This document shows positions 45,736 to 57,515 of a DNA stretch of 64,000 nucleotides, in pieces. The stretch is taken from assembly GCF_021462225.1 (NCBI RefSeq), contig NC_061804.1, positions 11,600,740-11,664,739 of the forward strand. Reading direction: 5' to 3'. The stretch is from Girardinichthys multiradiatus. Taxonomy: Eukaryota > Chordata > Actinopteri > Cyprinodontiformes > Goodeidae. How positions within the stretch are numbered: position 1 is the first letter of the stretch; each line of letters begins with the position of its first letter. The notes below the pieces were generated by a model. The model was not told where the DNA came from and searched no databases. It saw nothing but the letters and a program-made list of their open reading frames with translations. The position numbers and the translations under genes were made by a program.

Positions 45736-46439
45736 ACTAGCCAACCTCACACTGGTACATATTGTTTATTGGAGTCTTATAACCACATTTCCATGTAGTA
45801 AACTATGAGTGGAATATTGCAAAGTACTTTAAAGTGTTAGTTAAATCATAGTTGGGGAATTGATGAACGTTCGATTAAAAAAACCGTCTCGTGACGCATG
45901 GCTCCACTTCTTACCAGAGAGGGCTGCACGAAACAAAACTGCAAAGGTTGGAAAGGGCGACCTGACCGAGACCAAGAGTTCACCAAACTGCATGCTGGTG
46001 AGAATAGAGGGTGTCTTCTCTGATACTTAAAGAGGTATTTGGGATTTCTGTGAGGAAGGTGTCTCTACCTTACCTGTAGTAGATGGCTGAAAGTGACAAA
46101 GGTTTGGAACATGCAGCAGCGCTAAAGACGTGTTAGAGCTGGGTGGCAACTGAAGTGGACTTCTGTCAAGCTAAAACAACCCCAGTCTAGGAATTGGTCG
46201 GGTATAAGTATTAAACACGGTAACATTTGTCTTAGTAAATATATTTAGAATGGGGTTAGCTGACATGAAATTGTCACCAGATGTTTGTAACAACCCAAGT
46301 AAACCCACACATACAAAGAGACTCACAAATTGGTCCATAATTTAAGTCTTTGATAAAAAGATTACACATTTTGAATATTGAAACCATTTAATTAAACATG
46401 TTTATAACTTAGTGGAAAAACCTCAGTTGGTAATGAGTG
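45736..46439. other. Intergenic DNA, nothing identified
   Basis: No gene-like frame, splice pattern or transposon motif was recognised. Confidence 0.4.
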
Positions 46440-47060
46440 CCTAAATACGTCTCATGTACCGAAGAACTGGCTGCATACATTGCTCAGATGTAATTTCAAC
46501 CCAATCTTCTACCCAAGCTGTCCTCAGATCTTTAAGGTTCTCTGGGCCTCTTCTAAGCACTCTGATCTTCTTTCACAACCAATTTGGAAGCTTAATTTTC
46601 TTTCTGCTGTTTTTTTCAGATTATGGCTCCATCACTTCTCACTGGAACATTCAGAGGTTTAGTCTGAAACCAATTCTGTCTGCATGTTTAGCAGCAATAA
46701 CATTGTTAAGGTCTTGGGAGAGTTGCTTGTGTCCATGAGATGCTTCTTATGAGATACCGTGGTATAAGGAACCTCTTTATAGGTCATCATTAAACCAGCC
46801 AATATTATATGGGTTGCTTTCTAAATACTGACACATTTCAGCTGTTTTCTTGGCTTTAAAAACCTTTTGCCGCTTCTTCTTCATGTCTTCAATACTTCAT
46901 TACCCATTTTATTTTTACGCAACTTAATTTATAGACTAATTAATTTTGTACCATTGTATGTGTGAACTACTTGGGTTGTTACTGAGATCTGGTGTGAACT
47001 TCATCTCATTAGCCCCAATAGAAAAATATTCCTGAGAAAAACATTAACGTTTCAAAATTG
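46440..47060. repeat. DNA-transposon relic, partner of 8860-9330
   Basis: 'cagattatggctccatcacttctcactggaacattcagagg' (46618-46658) aligns with 8990-9031, and the downstream wording ('cgtggtataaggaacctcttt', 'cagctgttttcttggcttt') keeps the same order. The end text 'agatctggtgtgaacttcatctca' fits the terminal part of a Tc1/mariner-type repeat. No coding capacity remains. Confidence 0.5.
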
Positions 47061-48949
47061 CTAAAATCTTCAGTCATGCTGTTCTTGCAGTTTAAAGTCC
47101 TTTTATTAAGATACCTGAGAAAATCCCAGAGTGATCATTGTTTTCTCTGGCAGGATCGAGCATAACGCAGAACTGTTTGTGATAAAAAGACGGTTGCCTG
47201 CTCTTACTATTACATATGTGCCTTTGCACAGAATCAGAAATGATCCCAAACATTAAAAAATCAGCCCGGATGTGGATGGTCTTTGCAGGATCTTCTTATA
47301 GGGTCTTTGCTCAGTCTTGGCAAGGTATTCTGGAGCATATTAAGAACCCAACTGGCTTTTTTATTACACAGTGTGTAGGTTTCCCCAAGATTTTTTAGTA
47401 TGCACAGATTTTCCATGGCAAGGTTCTGGTGGTTCCTTGTCGTGGCTGGGAATCGGAGTCCTGGGCTGAGTGTGTCCATGAGTTGGGGACTGTGTGCACT
47501 GATGTGATTGTCAATAATTATGAACTTCTGGCATGTAGCTGCACTTTTAGAGGGTTCTGGCCGCCTGAGGGTGGTGTGATTTGTGTGGCATCACGATTGG
47601 AACATCGTGCTGACTTAAAGTGCAGCGACGGTGCAGGAGAGCTTCCTGGGAGGTGGTGATTGTTACGGGCTTAGCAGCGTCCTCGTTTCCTTCACACTGG
47701 AGGTTTTACAAATTCGCCACAATCCAGCTACTTCCCAGCAAATTATGTTGGTCCAGAACTTTACTGGGAAGGGAGTGTAGGTGTGCTGTGTTTGAAAATG
47801 ATATTCTAGTGTTTACTTCATGAACGTGTGGTTTGCAGCTAGATGTGCACTGATGGCCTGTGCACGTTTTGGTAATTGGATTTTCTGTTAAGGAACCAAT
47901 AATAAAAAAACTAAAAGTTTGATCTGTTAGTTTTCATTTTAAAATATGAAACTGAAATCCAACCATTTTCCTTTTTTTGGTGAAACAGATATTAGCAAAA
48001 ATAAAAACAAATAAAATCACCAGCAACAACAAACAAAAACCTGTCCCGTTTGCTCATATTCTGACATTTTCTTAAACCTTATTAATTAAATCAGATTTAG
48101 ATTTCTGTTCATCCATATTTGACCCCCCAAAAAAAACTGTTCGTATTTAAGATTTTGTATTTTAAATAGCAAATAAAAATGTGGTGGATAAGAAAATCCA
48201 ATTACCAGCAAATGCACAACTGATGCTCCTAGTTCTGTTTTTTGGGTTAATTTCAAGGTAAAAAATCTGATTTTAAATGATCACAGAAATTAGGCTGAGA
48301 GTTTAATTCCGGAGGTGCAGTAGTGTAAATCTATGCTCACATTTACTTTGGTTCTGCCCCGACACAAGTGAGAAAATGCTTTGATTTGTAACCGTCTGGA
48401 TTGACCTTGTGTAGTAAGTGACTGGAGCTGTGTTCTGTGTTACTGGTTTAACGACATAATGCTGAGTTTGTCTGGTTTGCATGGTGGGTTAGAGTTAAAA
48501 TGTCTTATTTCTGAGAAACAAGATTCTTAGTGGGCATTTGTCATTTTTGTGTAAACATGTTGTCATCCTCGATTCTTCACCTTCATTAACACCAAATAAG
48601 ATTATACTGACAAATTATTAAAAAACGTTAAAAAGCTGACTCATAATTCAGTTCACCTTGAGTGTTTTTAACTTATTTCCTGAGTGCTTTCAATTTCTTT
48701 TGTGGATCTCGACACTTTAATTCAGGTTTGTTTCCTTGAGATAACAAGACTGTTTCTTTATCTGTACTGTGTAATTATGCTTTTACTTCTCCTGAATAAA
48801 GACATCATTCTGATCACTGGTTTCACTGTCAGCATTTTAAAGCTCAAACTTTATTCATTATTTTTATTCATTTCCATTGCTACCATCTATTTCTTATCAC
48901 AGTTATATGGTTCAGATTATCAAACTATTTTTAATGTCAGAAAAAATGT
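47061..48949. other. Intergenic DNA, nothing identified
   Basis: Several frames of 60-90 codons occur (47216-47398, 47429-47659, 48684-48953, all plus) without recognised motifs or coding-like composition. Confidence 0.4.
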
Positions 48950-49185
48950 ATAAAAGAACCTTCCCAGGAGTGGCTGACCTACCAAAATTACTCCAACAGC
49001 TCATCAACGACTCACCCAGGAGGTCCCAGAAGAACATCTAAAGCTCTGCAGGCCTCACTGCCTCAGCTAAGGTCAGAGGTCATGATTTAACAATAAGAAA
49101 GAGAGACTGGGCAAAGATGGTCTCCATGAGAGAGGTCCACGGCCAGAACCACTGCAGACCTAAAAGAACACAAGTTTTTGTTACT
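48950..49185 (+). mobile_element. Tc1-like transposase N-terminal relic
   Basis: 'gagtggctgacctaccaaaattactccaa' and 'cctcagctaaggtcagaggtcatgatt' through 'gagagactgggcaaagatgg' follow the order of a Tc1-type DNA-binding region on the + strand. The frame is broken and the rest of the element is absent. Confidence 0.55.
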
Positions 49186-51009
49186 TCACTTAAAGGTTGG
49201 ATTTTTCTCAATTTTTAGAGGTGACATTATCCTGCTACGTTGAAGATGAATTTATTTTAAGGCATTGTTGTGCCTTAACCAGGCGTGGCAACAGATTTTT
49301 CAACTTTGTGCATAAAAAGAAACATTTCGTTCATGGCTTATGATTTTTCTTCCTTTTGTTTGAGAACCGGGCATCTATCTCCAAGTAAACTTTAGTTGTG
49401 GAATAAAAAATGGGGAAACGGTATGTTTGTACAGTGTTTTTTTTTTTCTTGGTTGTTTTATTTATTTAAATAACAAAAACTTGGAGGAGAAAACTAAGTG
49501 TGTTCAGATGATAAAATGTATCCATTAAACAAAATAGTAACTTGCCTTTCAGAGCTAATGTACAGCAGCCAGGAGCTGCTGAGATTGGCATCTAGGTGTC
49601 AGAGTGTTTGCTTCCATGTTAAATGGACCCTTCCAACATGTCGACTGAAAGACGAAGCCCAGAGCAGGACATCGCTCGTGTTACGGGCACATCGTACAAG
49701 TGATCAACACGCAGCGCTCTGTTTCTCAGGCTCAATGCTTGGCCGTGGAGGAGGTGTAATGCTGTTCACCTTCTCTTGTTTTGATGGGGGGTTCATTCCA
49801 TATGTGTCGGGCGTGTTGTGTTTCTGGGGAATTCCCTCTTCCCTCCCCTGCTTCTGTTCCAACTGCTCTAATCCTCTGTGAGATACCTGTGCCACCCACT
49901 TTCACCCACTCCCTTTAAAGTGTGAAAGATGACTTCTAAAGGATAGGGGTGTCGGGAGGATTTTGGTCTATTTTTATTGATCAGGGGCCCTAAATATAAG
50001 TTGCAGATACCAGCGATTTATTCATGGGCCTTGATCACTGGGCATTCTTTAATTTACAGCTACAGTTATTCCCAAATTCCCAAGCATCTAGCGCCACCAT
50101 GGGGATCGCTCTAAATGTCATGACATTTATTCAGTGGACTGCCCTGACACTGGATACACACGCCCTTTGTGTGGGAAAGGTAAAACCCTTCAAAATTAAC
50201 TCTTAGTTGTTGTTAAGCCTCAAAGAAGAACAAAAAATTTGACTATAACCTGACAATTAAGTTTCGTTTCAGGTGAACCGTTCAAACATCCATAGTGACT
50301 GTGGTTCCCCATCCATTTTACACACTTTCTCCTCGCCTGGAAGGACGACGTATCTTAATGACTTTTCTTTTTCAGCTGGTGGGTACGTAATGTTGTCATG
50401 ATGACATCTTGGTGAAGCTGTTCCCCTGGAGAACACAAATCTATTTTAGCAAGATGTAAACATGTAGCTTCAGACGTGTTATTTCACTTTGATGTTCTAG
50501 TATATGTCCTAATCAGACAGATTTGTGCCACCTGTGTGAACACAATGTTTAACACAAAATGAACAGCAGACTACTAAAGCAGACCCCTTTCTCATGTTAT
50601 ATAAAACAAAATGTGGCAAATAAAAAAATAGGCATGATGCTCAATAGACCTCCATTTCCTTCCTTATAAATCAGGGTATTTCCCTGTTTACATACAAGCT
50701 AGTGTTACCACTACAGCACAGCTAGCTGCCAGAGGAAGTGAGAAAAGTTGCACTTTAATGTTTAAAGCTGTGGGATATTGGTTTATTATTTTTGTCTTAA
50801 AAAATAAAACAAAAGAAAGTAACTGAAAAATGTATTTGCACTTGTTGGTAGTATTTACCAACAGTCTAGCTAGCTAGCAGTTTAACACTGCCATGAGCGC
50901 TTGCTTCAAAGGTTGAGTGATTTTATAAAAATATTTTATTATTATTATTTGCCTATAAAGGACAGACAGAAAAAAAAATCAGCACAGGTGGAACCAAGTC
51001 ACTACATAT
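49186..51009. other. Intergenic DNA, nothing identified
   Basis: A 127-codon + frame at 49498-49881 has no domain or splice support. The rest is AT-rich. Confidence 0.4.
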
Positions 51010-51307
51010 TCCTGTTTAAATGCAGTCATTTAAGTTAGCTGAGGAAACAAATCCCCACAGTATGATGTTTCCACCACCATGTGTCATAGTGGGGAGGTGT
51101 GAGGGCAATGTGCAGTGTCAGTGTTGTCCCACACGTAGCATTTTGCATTCAGACCAGAGTGTCCTAATTTTGGTCACAACTGACCTTGCTTTGCCCTCTG
51201 CATGGCTTGTGGCAAACTGTAAACGCAACTTTTTCTGACTTCCTTCGAATAGTAGTAAAGCGATTCTCCCACCTGAGCAGTCCGCAGTGGATGTCTGCAG
51301 CTCCTCC
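51010..51307 (-). mobile_element. Tc1-like relic next to the LINE
   Basis: On the - strand 'cagagtgtcctaattttggtcacaa' and 'atgatgtttccaccaccatgtgtca' correspond to the 'VLxSDxTK' and 'HGGG' regions of Tc1-type transposases. It ends where a LINE 3' tail begins. Confidence 0.6.
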
Positions 51308-51470
51308 AGAGTTATTTCAATTTAGTCTGTTTATGTAGCGCCAATTTACATGTCGTCTCAAGGCACTTTACCCATTGGAAGCAAATATTTTGTGAAGAGA
51401 ATTGGCCCAAGCATTGAACCCTGTGGTACTCCACAATTAATCCTGGAGTTTGAAGACGATTTATCATTTA
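51308..51470 (-). mobile_element. LINE: RT motif and 3' tail (distal part)
   Basis: The - strand encodes 'RINCGVPQGSMLGPILFTKY' (51450-51385), a reverse-transcriptase core block of Rex/L2-like LINEs. It jumps directly to a 3' tail ('aaagtgccttgagacgacat' and 'ggcgctacataaacagac'), so the rest of the coding region is deleted. It is separated from its proximal part (53066-53432) by the Tc1-like element. Confidence 0.8.
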
Positions 51471-53065
51471 CAGTGCCTTGCGAACGTACTCGGCCCCCTT
51501 GAACTTTTCAACCTCTTGCCACATTTCAGGCTTCAAACATAAAGATAGAAAAATCTAATTTTTTCTGAAGAATCTACAACAAGTGGGACACAATCGTGAA
51601 GTGGAATGAAATTTATTGGATGTGTCAAACTTTTTTAACAAATAAAAAACTGAAAAGTGGGGCGTGCAATATTGTTCGCCCCCCTTGCGTTAATACTTTG
51701 TAGCTCCACCCTTTGCTGCAATTACAGCTGCAAGTCGCTTGGGGTTTGTCTCTATCAGTTTTGCACATCGAGAGACTGAAATTCTTGCCCATTCTTCCTT
51801 GCAAAACATCTGGAGCTCAGGGAGGTTGGATGGAGAGCGTTTGTGAACAGCAGTCTTCAGCTCTTTCCACAGATTCTCGATTGGATTCAGGTCTGGACTT
51901 TGACTTGGCCATTCCAACACCTGGATACGTTTATTTGTGAACCATTCCATTGTAGATTTGGCTTTATGTTTTGGATCATTGTCTTGTTGGAAGATAAATC
52001 TCCGTCCCAGTCTCAGGTCTCTTGCAGACTCCAACAGGTTTTCTTCCAGAATAGTCCTGTATTTGGCTCCATCCGTCTTCCCATCAATTGTGACCATCTT
52101 CCCTGTCCCTGCTGATGAAAAGCAGGCCCAAACCATGATGCTGCCACCACCATGTTTGACAGTGGGGATGGTGTGTTCAGGGTGATGAGCCGTGTTGCTT
52201 TTACGCCAAACATATCGTTTTGCATTGTGGCCAAACAGTTTGATTTTGGTTTCATCTGACCAGAGCACCTTCTTCCACATGTTTGGTGTGTCTCCCAGGT
52301 GGCTTGTGGCAAACTTTAAACGAGACTGGATATCTTTGAGAAATGGCTTTCTTCTTGCCACTCTTCCATTAAGGCCAGATTTGTGCAGTGTACGACTGAT
52401 TGTTGTCCTATGGACAGACTCTCCCACCTCAGCTGTAGATCTCTGCAGTTCATCCAGAGTGATCATGGACCTCTTGGCTGCATCTCTGATCAGTCTTCTC
52501 CTTGTTCGAGATGAGAGTTTAGAGGGACGGCCGGGTCTTGGTAGATTTGCAGTGGTCTGATACTCCTTCCATTTCAATATGATTGCTTGCACAGTGCTCC
52601 TTGGGATGTTTAAAACTTGGGAAATCTTTTTGTATCCAAATCCAGCTTTAAACTTCTCCACAACCGTATCTTGGACCTGCCTGGTGTGTTCCTTGGTCTT
52701 CATGATGCTCTCTGCGCTTTGAACAGAACCCTGAGACTATCACAGAGCAGGTGCATTTATACGGAGACTTGATTACACACAGGTGGATTCTATTTATCAT
52801 CATCAGTCATTTGGGACAACATTGGATCATTCAGAGATCCTCACTGAACTTCTGGAGCGAGTTTGCTGCACTGAAAGTAAAGGGGCCGAATAATATTGCA
52901 CGGCCCACTTTTCAGTTTTTTATTTGTTAAAAAAGTTTGACACATCCAATCAATTCCATTCCACTTTATGACTGTGTCCCAAATTTTATATCTTTATGTT
53001 TGAAGCCTGAAATGTGGCAAAAGGTTGAAAAGTTCAAGGGGGCCAAATACTTTTGCAAGGCACTG
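51471..53065 (-). mobile_element. Tc1-like transposon, apparently complete, nested in a LINE
   Basis: It is bounded by TA at 51469-51470 and 53066-53067. The tips are 'cagtgccttgcgaacgtact' (left) and, reverse-complemented, 'cagtgccttgcaaaagtatt' (right). Inverted repeats extend about 190-215 bp; the left arm carries about 28 extra bp near 51552-51580. Total length is 1595 bp. Its single gene fills the interior. Removing the element and one TA restores an uninterrupted LINE reading frame, which proves the boundaries. Confidence 0.95.
51690..52703 (-). CDS. Full-length Tc1-like DD34E transposase, 337 aa
   Basis: One open frame runs from MKTKEHTRQ to GGATKY, with no stops or shifts. The N-terminal paired-like DNA-binding half has two helix-turn-helix parts (about 1-110) joined by an AT-hook-like 'RPGRPSKL' at 56-63. 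A basic segment 'GRVARRKP' (113-120) fits a nuclear localisation signal. The catalytic domain has D150 (LWSDETK), a glycine-rich block (KHGGGSIMVW, 183-192), D241 (FQQDNDPKH) and E276 (DLNPIENLW), with exactly 34 residues between D241 and E276. The length equals functional Tc1 family members (about 340 aa). It belongs to a different family from the copies at 3638, 15893 and 62638. By sequence it could be active; only testing could show this. Confidence 0.93.
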   Translation of the reverse strand: MKTKEHTRQVQDTVVEKFKAGFGYKKISQVLNIPRSTVQAIILKWKEYQTTANLPRPGRPSKLSSRTRRRLIRDAAKRSMITLDELQRSTAEVGESVHRTTISRTLHKSGLNGRVARRKPFLKDIQSRLKFATSHLGDTPNMWKKVLWSDETKIKLFGHNAKRYVWRKSNTAHHPEHTIPTVKHGGGSIMVWACFSSAGTGKMVTIDGKTDGAKYRTILEENLLESARDLRLGRRFIFQQDNDPKHKAKSTMEWFTNKRIQVLEWPSQSPDLNPIENLWKELKTAVHKRSPSNLPELQMFCKEEWARISVSRCAKLIETNPKRLAAVIAAKGGATKY

Positions 53066-53432
53066 TACATGAACAAACTGGAATCTGTCAGACAGATAAG
53101 ATTTAAACCAGCCCAGTGCTGTTCCCCTGATCCCTACAGCATATTTCTATTCTCCCTACCAGCCTTTCTAAGAGAATATTTCTAAGAGAAAATGGTTGAC
53201 TGGATCAAATGCAGCCCTGAGATCCAATAGAACCAGTCCAGACACAAGTCCATTATCTGAGGCTAGGAGAATATCATTAGTGACTTCAGTGCTATGATGA
53301 GCTCTGAAACCTGACTGAAACTCTTCAAGCAGATCATTACTGTCTAAATGCTCACACATTTGATTAGCAACTATTTCCCCAAGAATTTTAGATAAAAAAG
53401 GAAGTTGCCATGGACCTGTCAAGTGCTCCAAT
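53066..53432 (-). mobile_element. LINE: reverse-transcriptase proximal part
   Basis: The - strand reads 'LPFLSKILGEIVANQ', 'EEFQSGFRAHHSTE' and 'LVLLDLRAAFDPVNH' (53400-53190), the finger/palm motifs of Rex/L2-type reverse transcriptase. 'GTALGWFKSYLSDRFQFVH' follows up to the Tc1 insertion. A few frameshifts around 53170 and an 'FDPVN' change (usually FDTVD, which contains the catalytic Asp) show it is dead. The distal part continues at 51470. Confidence 0.85.
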
Positions 53433-53489
53433 CAATGCTCTTCTTTCTAAGCCAGTCAGTTCAGGTGGACCTCAATGTCTTGGTAGGTC

Positions 53490-53810
53490 TGCAGTTGGCC
53501 ATCCTCTCCATGTTCTGATGATGGACAGATTGAACAGAGCTCTGTGAGATGATTAGAGCTTGGGATGTTGTAGAACCTCACCCTGCTTTAGGTGTTTGCT
53601 GTGTTACTTGGACTTCGTGTTGCTGGGGATTTCTGCTCAGGACTTCATTAAGGGGCATCAGAGTAAAGCAGGTTAAATACAAATGCTCACCAAGCTTTTC
53701 AGGTTTTTTTGTTGGGATTTTTGAAAGGTATGTTTTCCTTATTTATGCCTCTTTATTTATGCCTCTCTTTGTGTCGGTCCAACACATAAAATCCCAAAGT
53801 ACAGAAGATC
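53490..53810 (-). mobile_element. Tc1-like relic, end portion
   Basis: 'agcttgggatgttgtagaacctcaccctgcttta' and 'aaggggcatcagagtaaagcaggttaaatacaaatgc' (53651-53688) resemble the 5' coding end and terminal repeat of a Tc1-like element on the - strand. The rest is missing or degraded. Confidence 0.55.
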
Positions 53811-55496
53811 TGTTAAATTTCTGTTCTGTCAATACTTGGAGTAACAGGTCTGTTTCAATGAGATCACAGATGTATAAAATTAACACTGATTCGTTCTACA
53901 CCATTCAGGACTTTTGTTTGATGATTGTTGTTTTTCTTGTTCCATGACTTTCTAACTGCATGTTAGTTTTCATATGTTAGCATGCTAAAGTTTCCTTTTA
54001 TGATTTGATATAAACATTATAAACAGAACATTGTGCATTAACTAAACATCTCCTGGCCACCTGAGCATCATGGAGCATCTGTCAGATGACACTTTGGTTC
54101 CTGTGTGAGATACCAATGAATTTACAAAAAAAAAAATGTCTTCCTAGAACGTCAATGTGAACTTCTTTGCGTCTGATGTTGACTTTTGTTAATGCATGTT
54201 GGAATAAAGATGCAGTTGCATTTTATTGATACGTAACTCCTGGCATCTTGTTGTCTGAGTGGACCTTGTTGTGCAGATAGTACTTGGATCTTCATTGCTT
54301 AATGAAGTGAGACTAGGGGCAACAGGGGGCTGAACAGGTCTTATTGTCCGCCTGAGGTGAAGGAGTCAGTTGGGTAGAGGTTTGGGTTACTGGAAGGAGG
54401 TCCACCGTTGTGAATGGAAAAGAAGTGAAGGGCAAGGCAGAGCCAAAGGCAGGGCACAGCGAGCCCAATTAGAACAGCCCACTCCACAGATTGGGTGACT
54501 GCCGAACAGAGCTCAGTAGATATCCTGTCTGGGACCTTTTTTGTGAAGGTCAAGCTTGATGAATTCTGCAAGACGTTTGATGCTGGATACTCAGATCCAG
54601 TTCTCACGCGGTTCTCTCCAACTGTATGAAAAGCTTTCATGTAGAGTAAGACACTTTGGTGCAGCCAGTCATTTTTGTCTGTTGGCTTGGGATGTATCCA
54701 ACAAAAGAAGCGTAATGTTAAGAATTTTATATTTAATTCAAACCTTTTCCTGCCACCTTCTATTCAGGACAAAAGACAAATTAGCCTTATACAAAAAAGA
54801 CAGAATTAGTAGAAAAATGTTAAAGTCAATACAGTCTACTGGGACATGGAGCCTTTTTTATTCATGAACACACTTTGGTAGAATTATTTGGACATTTGCT
54901 GAGGCTGCAACAATAGATGAGGATGAGATGTTTTCAATGTTAATGCTGTAGACCATGTGAAGGTTAGTAAATCCTAACTGATGTATAAAAATTAGCACAC
55001 CTTACCACACAGTGTTCTAATCGAAGTAAAATACAAGGAAAAAATATAATGTTCTGTTTTCTGTCCATAACAAAGAGAGGAAACAGATGAAAGTGAATCA
55101 GCTTAGCTTGACCTCCACGCCTTCATTCATCTCCATTCATTTCCACACCCTAACATCAGAAAGCTCTCCCAGCCCACTAGGTCATCCTTAATGTCATGAC
55201 TTGTCCCTCTTTACAGAAAATTTGCTTTCACAAGTTGACTGGAAGAGGGTGAACATTTACACAACAAGAAAGCTTCCTCTGCAGAGAGTCTTATTGCTGC
55301 TTAATGTGACCAGGGTTCAGCCCTGAGTACTGGAGCTTTTCACACGTCTTGCTCCTGGCCTCTCCAGTTACTTCCACTGTCCTCCTGGAACAAGGAGCCA
55401 ACTGACTGCCCTTTCCTTCCCAGACCCCATCAGCGCAGATCCACCAGAGATTTCCCTGTGCTATCATTCCAGTATCTATGGAAATTAAGTGTCTTG
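53811..55496. other. Intergenic DNA, nothing identified
   Basis: A 99-codon - frame at 54341-54640 includes a hydrophobic stretch (LIGLAVPCLWLCLALHF) but lacks a family match or splice context. Nothing else stands out. Confidence 0.4.
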
Positions 55497-55550
55497 TAAA
55501 TTCAATTCAATTCAAAGATACTTTATTGATCCCCGAGGGGAAATTAGAAT
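55497..55550 (-). repeat. Retroposon tail
   Basis: 'aattcaattcaaagatactttattgatccccgaggggaaatt' is the third copy of the tail seen at 30601-30640 (-) and 36185-36210 (+). Confidence 0.6.
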
Positions 55551-56044
55551 TCCAGTACAACCCATCCAGGCCGTTCCTAATTAAGAAAGGGCTACTCAGT
55601 GTCCAAAGTGGCTCATGTTAATGTTGTAACTCTACCTGTCGTAGCGCTTAGAAAGGATGGTTTCAGACTGTGAGTGTACCTGGGGTTTGTCCCGTAGGGC
55701 CTTTGAAGAAAGACACGGTGGTACTTTGGTGCCTGGAGGCTTTAAACTTAAGCAAAGAGAGCACTCCAATCCACACCTGTTCAACTTAATGCCCTTTTTC
55801 ACAAAAAACATGTAACAATAGGCTGCATTCATTTAACACCATTCCATTATTTCAGAAACAGCTTTATTGGCCAAGATTGTTTGTGTGCACAAACAGGGAT
55901 GAACACAGGACAGAGTGAAGCATAGAGAGACTAGGAACCACCCGTTCTCAACCTAGCTGGCGTAGCTAACATTTTCTTCAAATATTTTGTCAAATAAAAA
56001 TCTAAAAAGTGTGGTCTGCATGTAGCACACTTCACTCTGATGCT
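55551..56044. other. Intergenic DNA, nothing identified
   Basis: No recognised element or gene between the retroposon tail and the next repeat. Confidence 0.35.
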
Positions 56045-56260
56045 CCTAAATGGTAAATGGACTGAACATTTATAGCGCCTTTCCAGTCATACGGACCCCT
56101 CAAAGCGCTTTACAGTAGAGCCACATTCACCCGGACGCACTCTCTAACGAACACACATTCATTCATCAGTTTGAGGTTAAATGCCTTGCCCACGGGCACA
56201 TCGACATGTGGCAGGAGGAAGCTGCCACAAGTCAAACACACAACCCTCAGATTGCAAGAA
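56045..56260 (+). repeat. Teleost nonautonomous repeat ('tggtaaatgg' type)
   Basis: 'aaatggtaaatggactgaacatttatagcgcctttccagtc' and 'caaagcgctttacagtagagcc' are the start of a short interspersed repeat widespread in acanthomorph fish, continuing through 'cacattcattcat' to about 56260. The assignment is from recall. Confidence 0.6.
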
Positions 56261-56340
56261 ATAAAATCCAATTAAAATCAAATGTAGCCATTTTGTTTCT
56301 GGCCTCAGAGGTTTGTTAGAGAACATTAGAGAACAACCAG

Positions 56341-57515
56341 CATCATGAAGTCCAAGGAACACAGCAGACAGATCAGAGAGAACGTTGTAGAGAAGTTTAA
56401 AGCCGGGTTAGGTTCTACAACAGTATTTCAAACTTCAAACATCTCATGGAATTCTGTTCAATCCATCATCTGAACATGGAGAGAGGATGGACCAACTGCA
56501 GACCTAGCAAGACATGGACGTCCACCTAGAATGACAGGCTGGGCAACAAGAGCATTAATCAGAGAAGCAGCCATATGGTAACTCTGGGGGAGCTTCAGAG
56601 ATCCACAACTCAGATGAGAGACTGTTCACAGGTCAACTGATGGTGGTGGACTCCACAAATCTGACCTTTATGGAAGAGTGGCAAAAAGACACTGTTGAAA
56701 TAAATCCAAAAGACATCCTCTGTGCAGTTTGTCACAAATCATGTAGGAGAGACAGCAGACATGTGGAAGAAGGTGATCTGATCAAAGGAGACAAACGCTG
56801 AACTTTTAAGCCCACACGAAAAACAATGTGTGGGGGAAAAGTAGCTCATCATCCCCACAATGAAACACAATGGTGGCAGCACTATGCTGTGAGGATGCTT
56901 TCCTTTAGCAGAGACAGAGAAGTTGGTCAGAGTTGATGGGAAGATGGATGGAGCTAAATTCAGGATAGTTCTGGAAGAAAACCTGTTAGAGGTAGCAGAG
57001 GACTGAGACTGGGGTGGAGATTCACCTTCCAGCAGAACAACTGAACTGAACATCCAGCCAGAGATTCAATGGGATGGTTAGGATCAAAGCATATTCATGT
57101 GTTAGAATGGCCTAGTCAAAGTCCAGATCTCAATCCAAATGAGAATCTGGGTGAAAACTTGAAACTAATCTTCACAGATGTTCTCCATCCCATCTGACTG
57201 AGCTGGAGCTGTTTTACAAAGAAGAACAAATGTCCATCTGTAGATTATCAAAGCTGGTAGAGACAAACCCCAAAAGATCTGCAGCTGGACCTGCAGCCAG
57301 AGGTGGTTCTAATGGGTTCTGACTGAGGGGGCTAAATGGAAAATCTTCAAACATTTCAGATCTGTGATTAAATCCATGTACGAGTTTCCTTTCACAGTTA
57401 TGAACTACTTTCTGTTGGGCCGTCACATAAAATTCAAATAAAATACAGGCTGTGGTTGAAACGTGACCAAATAAGAACGGGTTCAAGGGGTGTGAATACT
57501 TTTTCAAGGTACTGC
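56341..57515 (+). pseudogene. Tc1-like transposase relic, nearly full length
   Basis: The start 'MKSKEHSRQIRENVVEKFKA' at 56346 is close to the intact protein at 51690-52703. It is followed by degraded DNA-binding text, 'MKHNGGSTML' near 56862, 'GKMDGAKF' near 56938, '[13 protein letters not shown]' near 57115 and 'ELELFYKEE' near 57198. A terminal repeat-like end 'tgaatactttttcaaggtac' lies at 57494-57513. The second catalytic-D block is damaged and many frameshifts occur. It is clearly inactive. Confidence 0.82.

Noticed and set aside
49498..49881. 127-codon + strand frame
   Set aside because: Composition and residue order look random; no domain, splice sites or conserved neighbours.
54341..54640. 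99-codon - strand frame with a hydrophobic stretch
   Set aside because: No signal peptide at the start, no family match and no splice partners.
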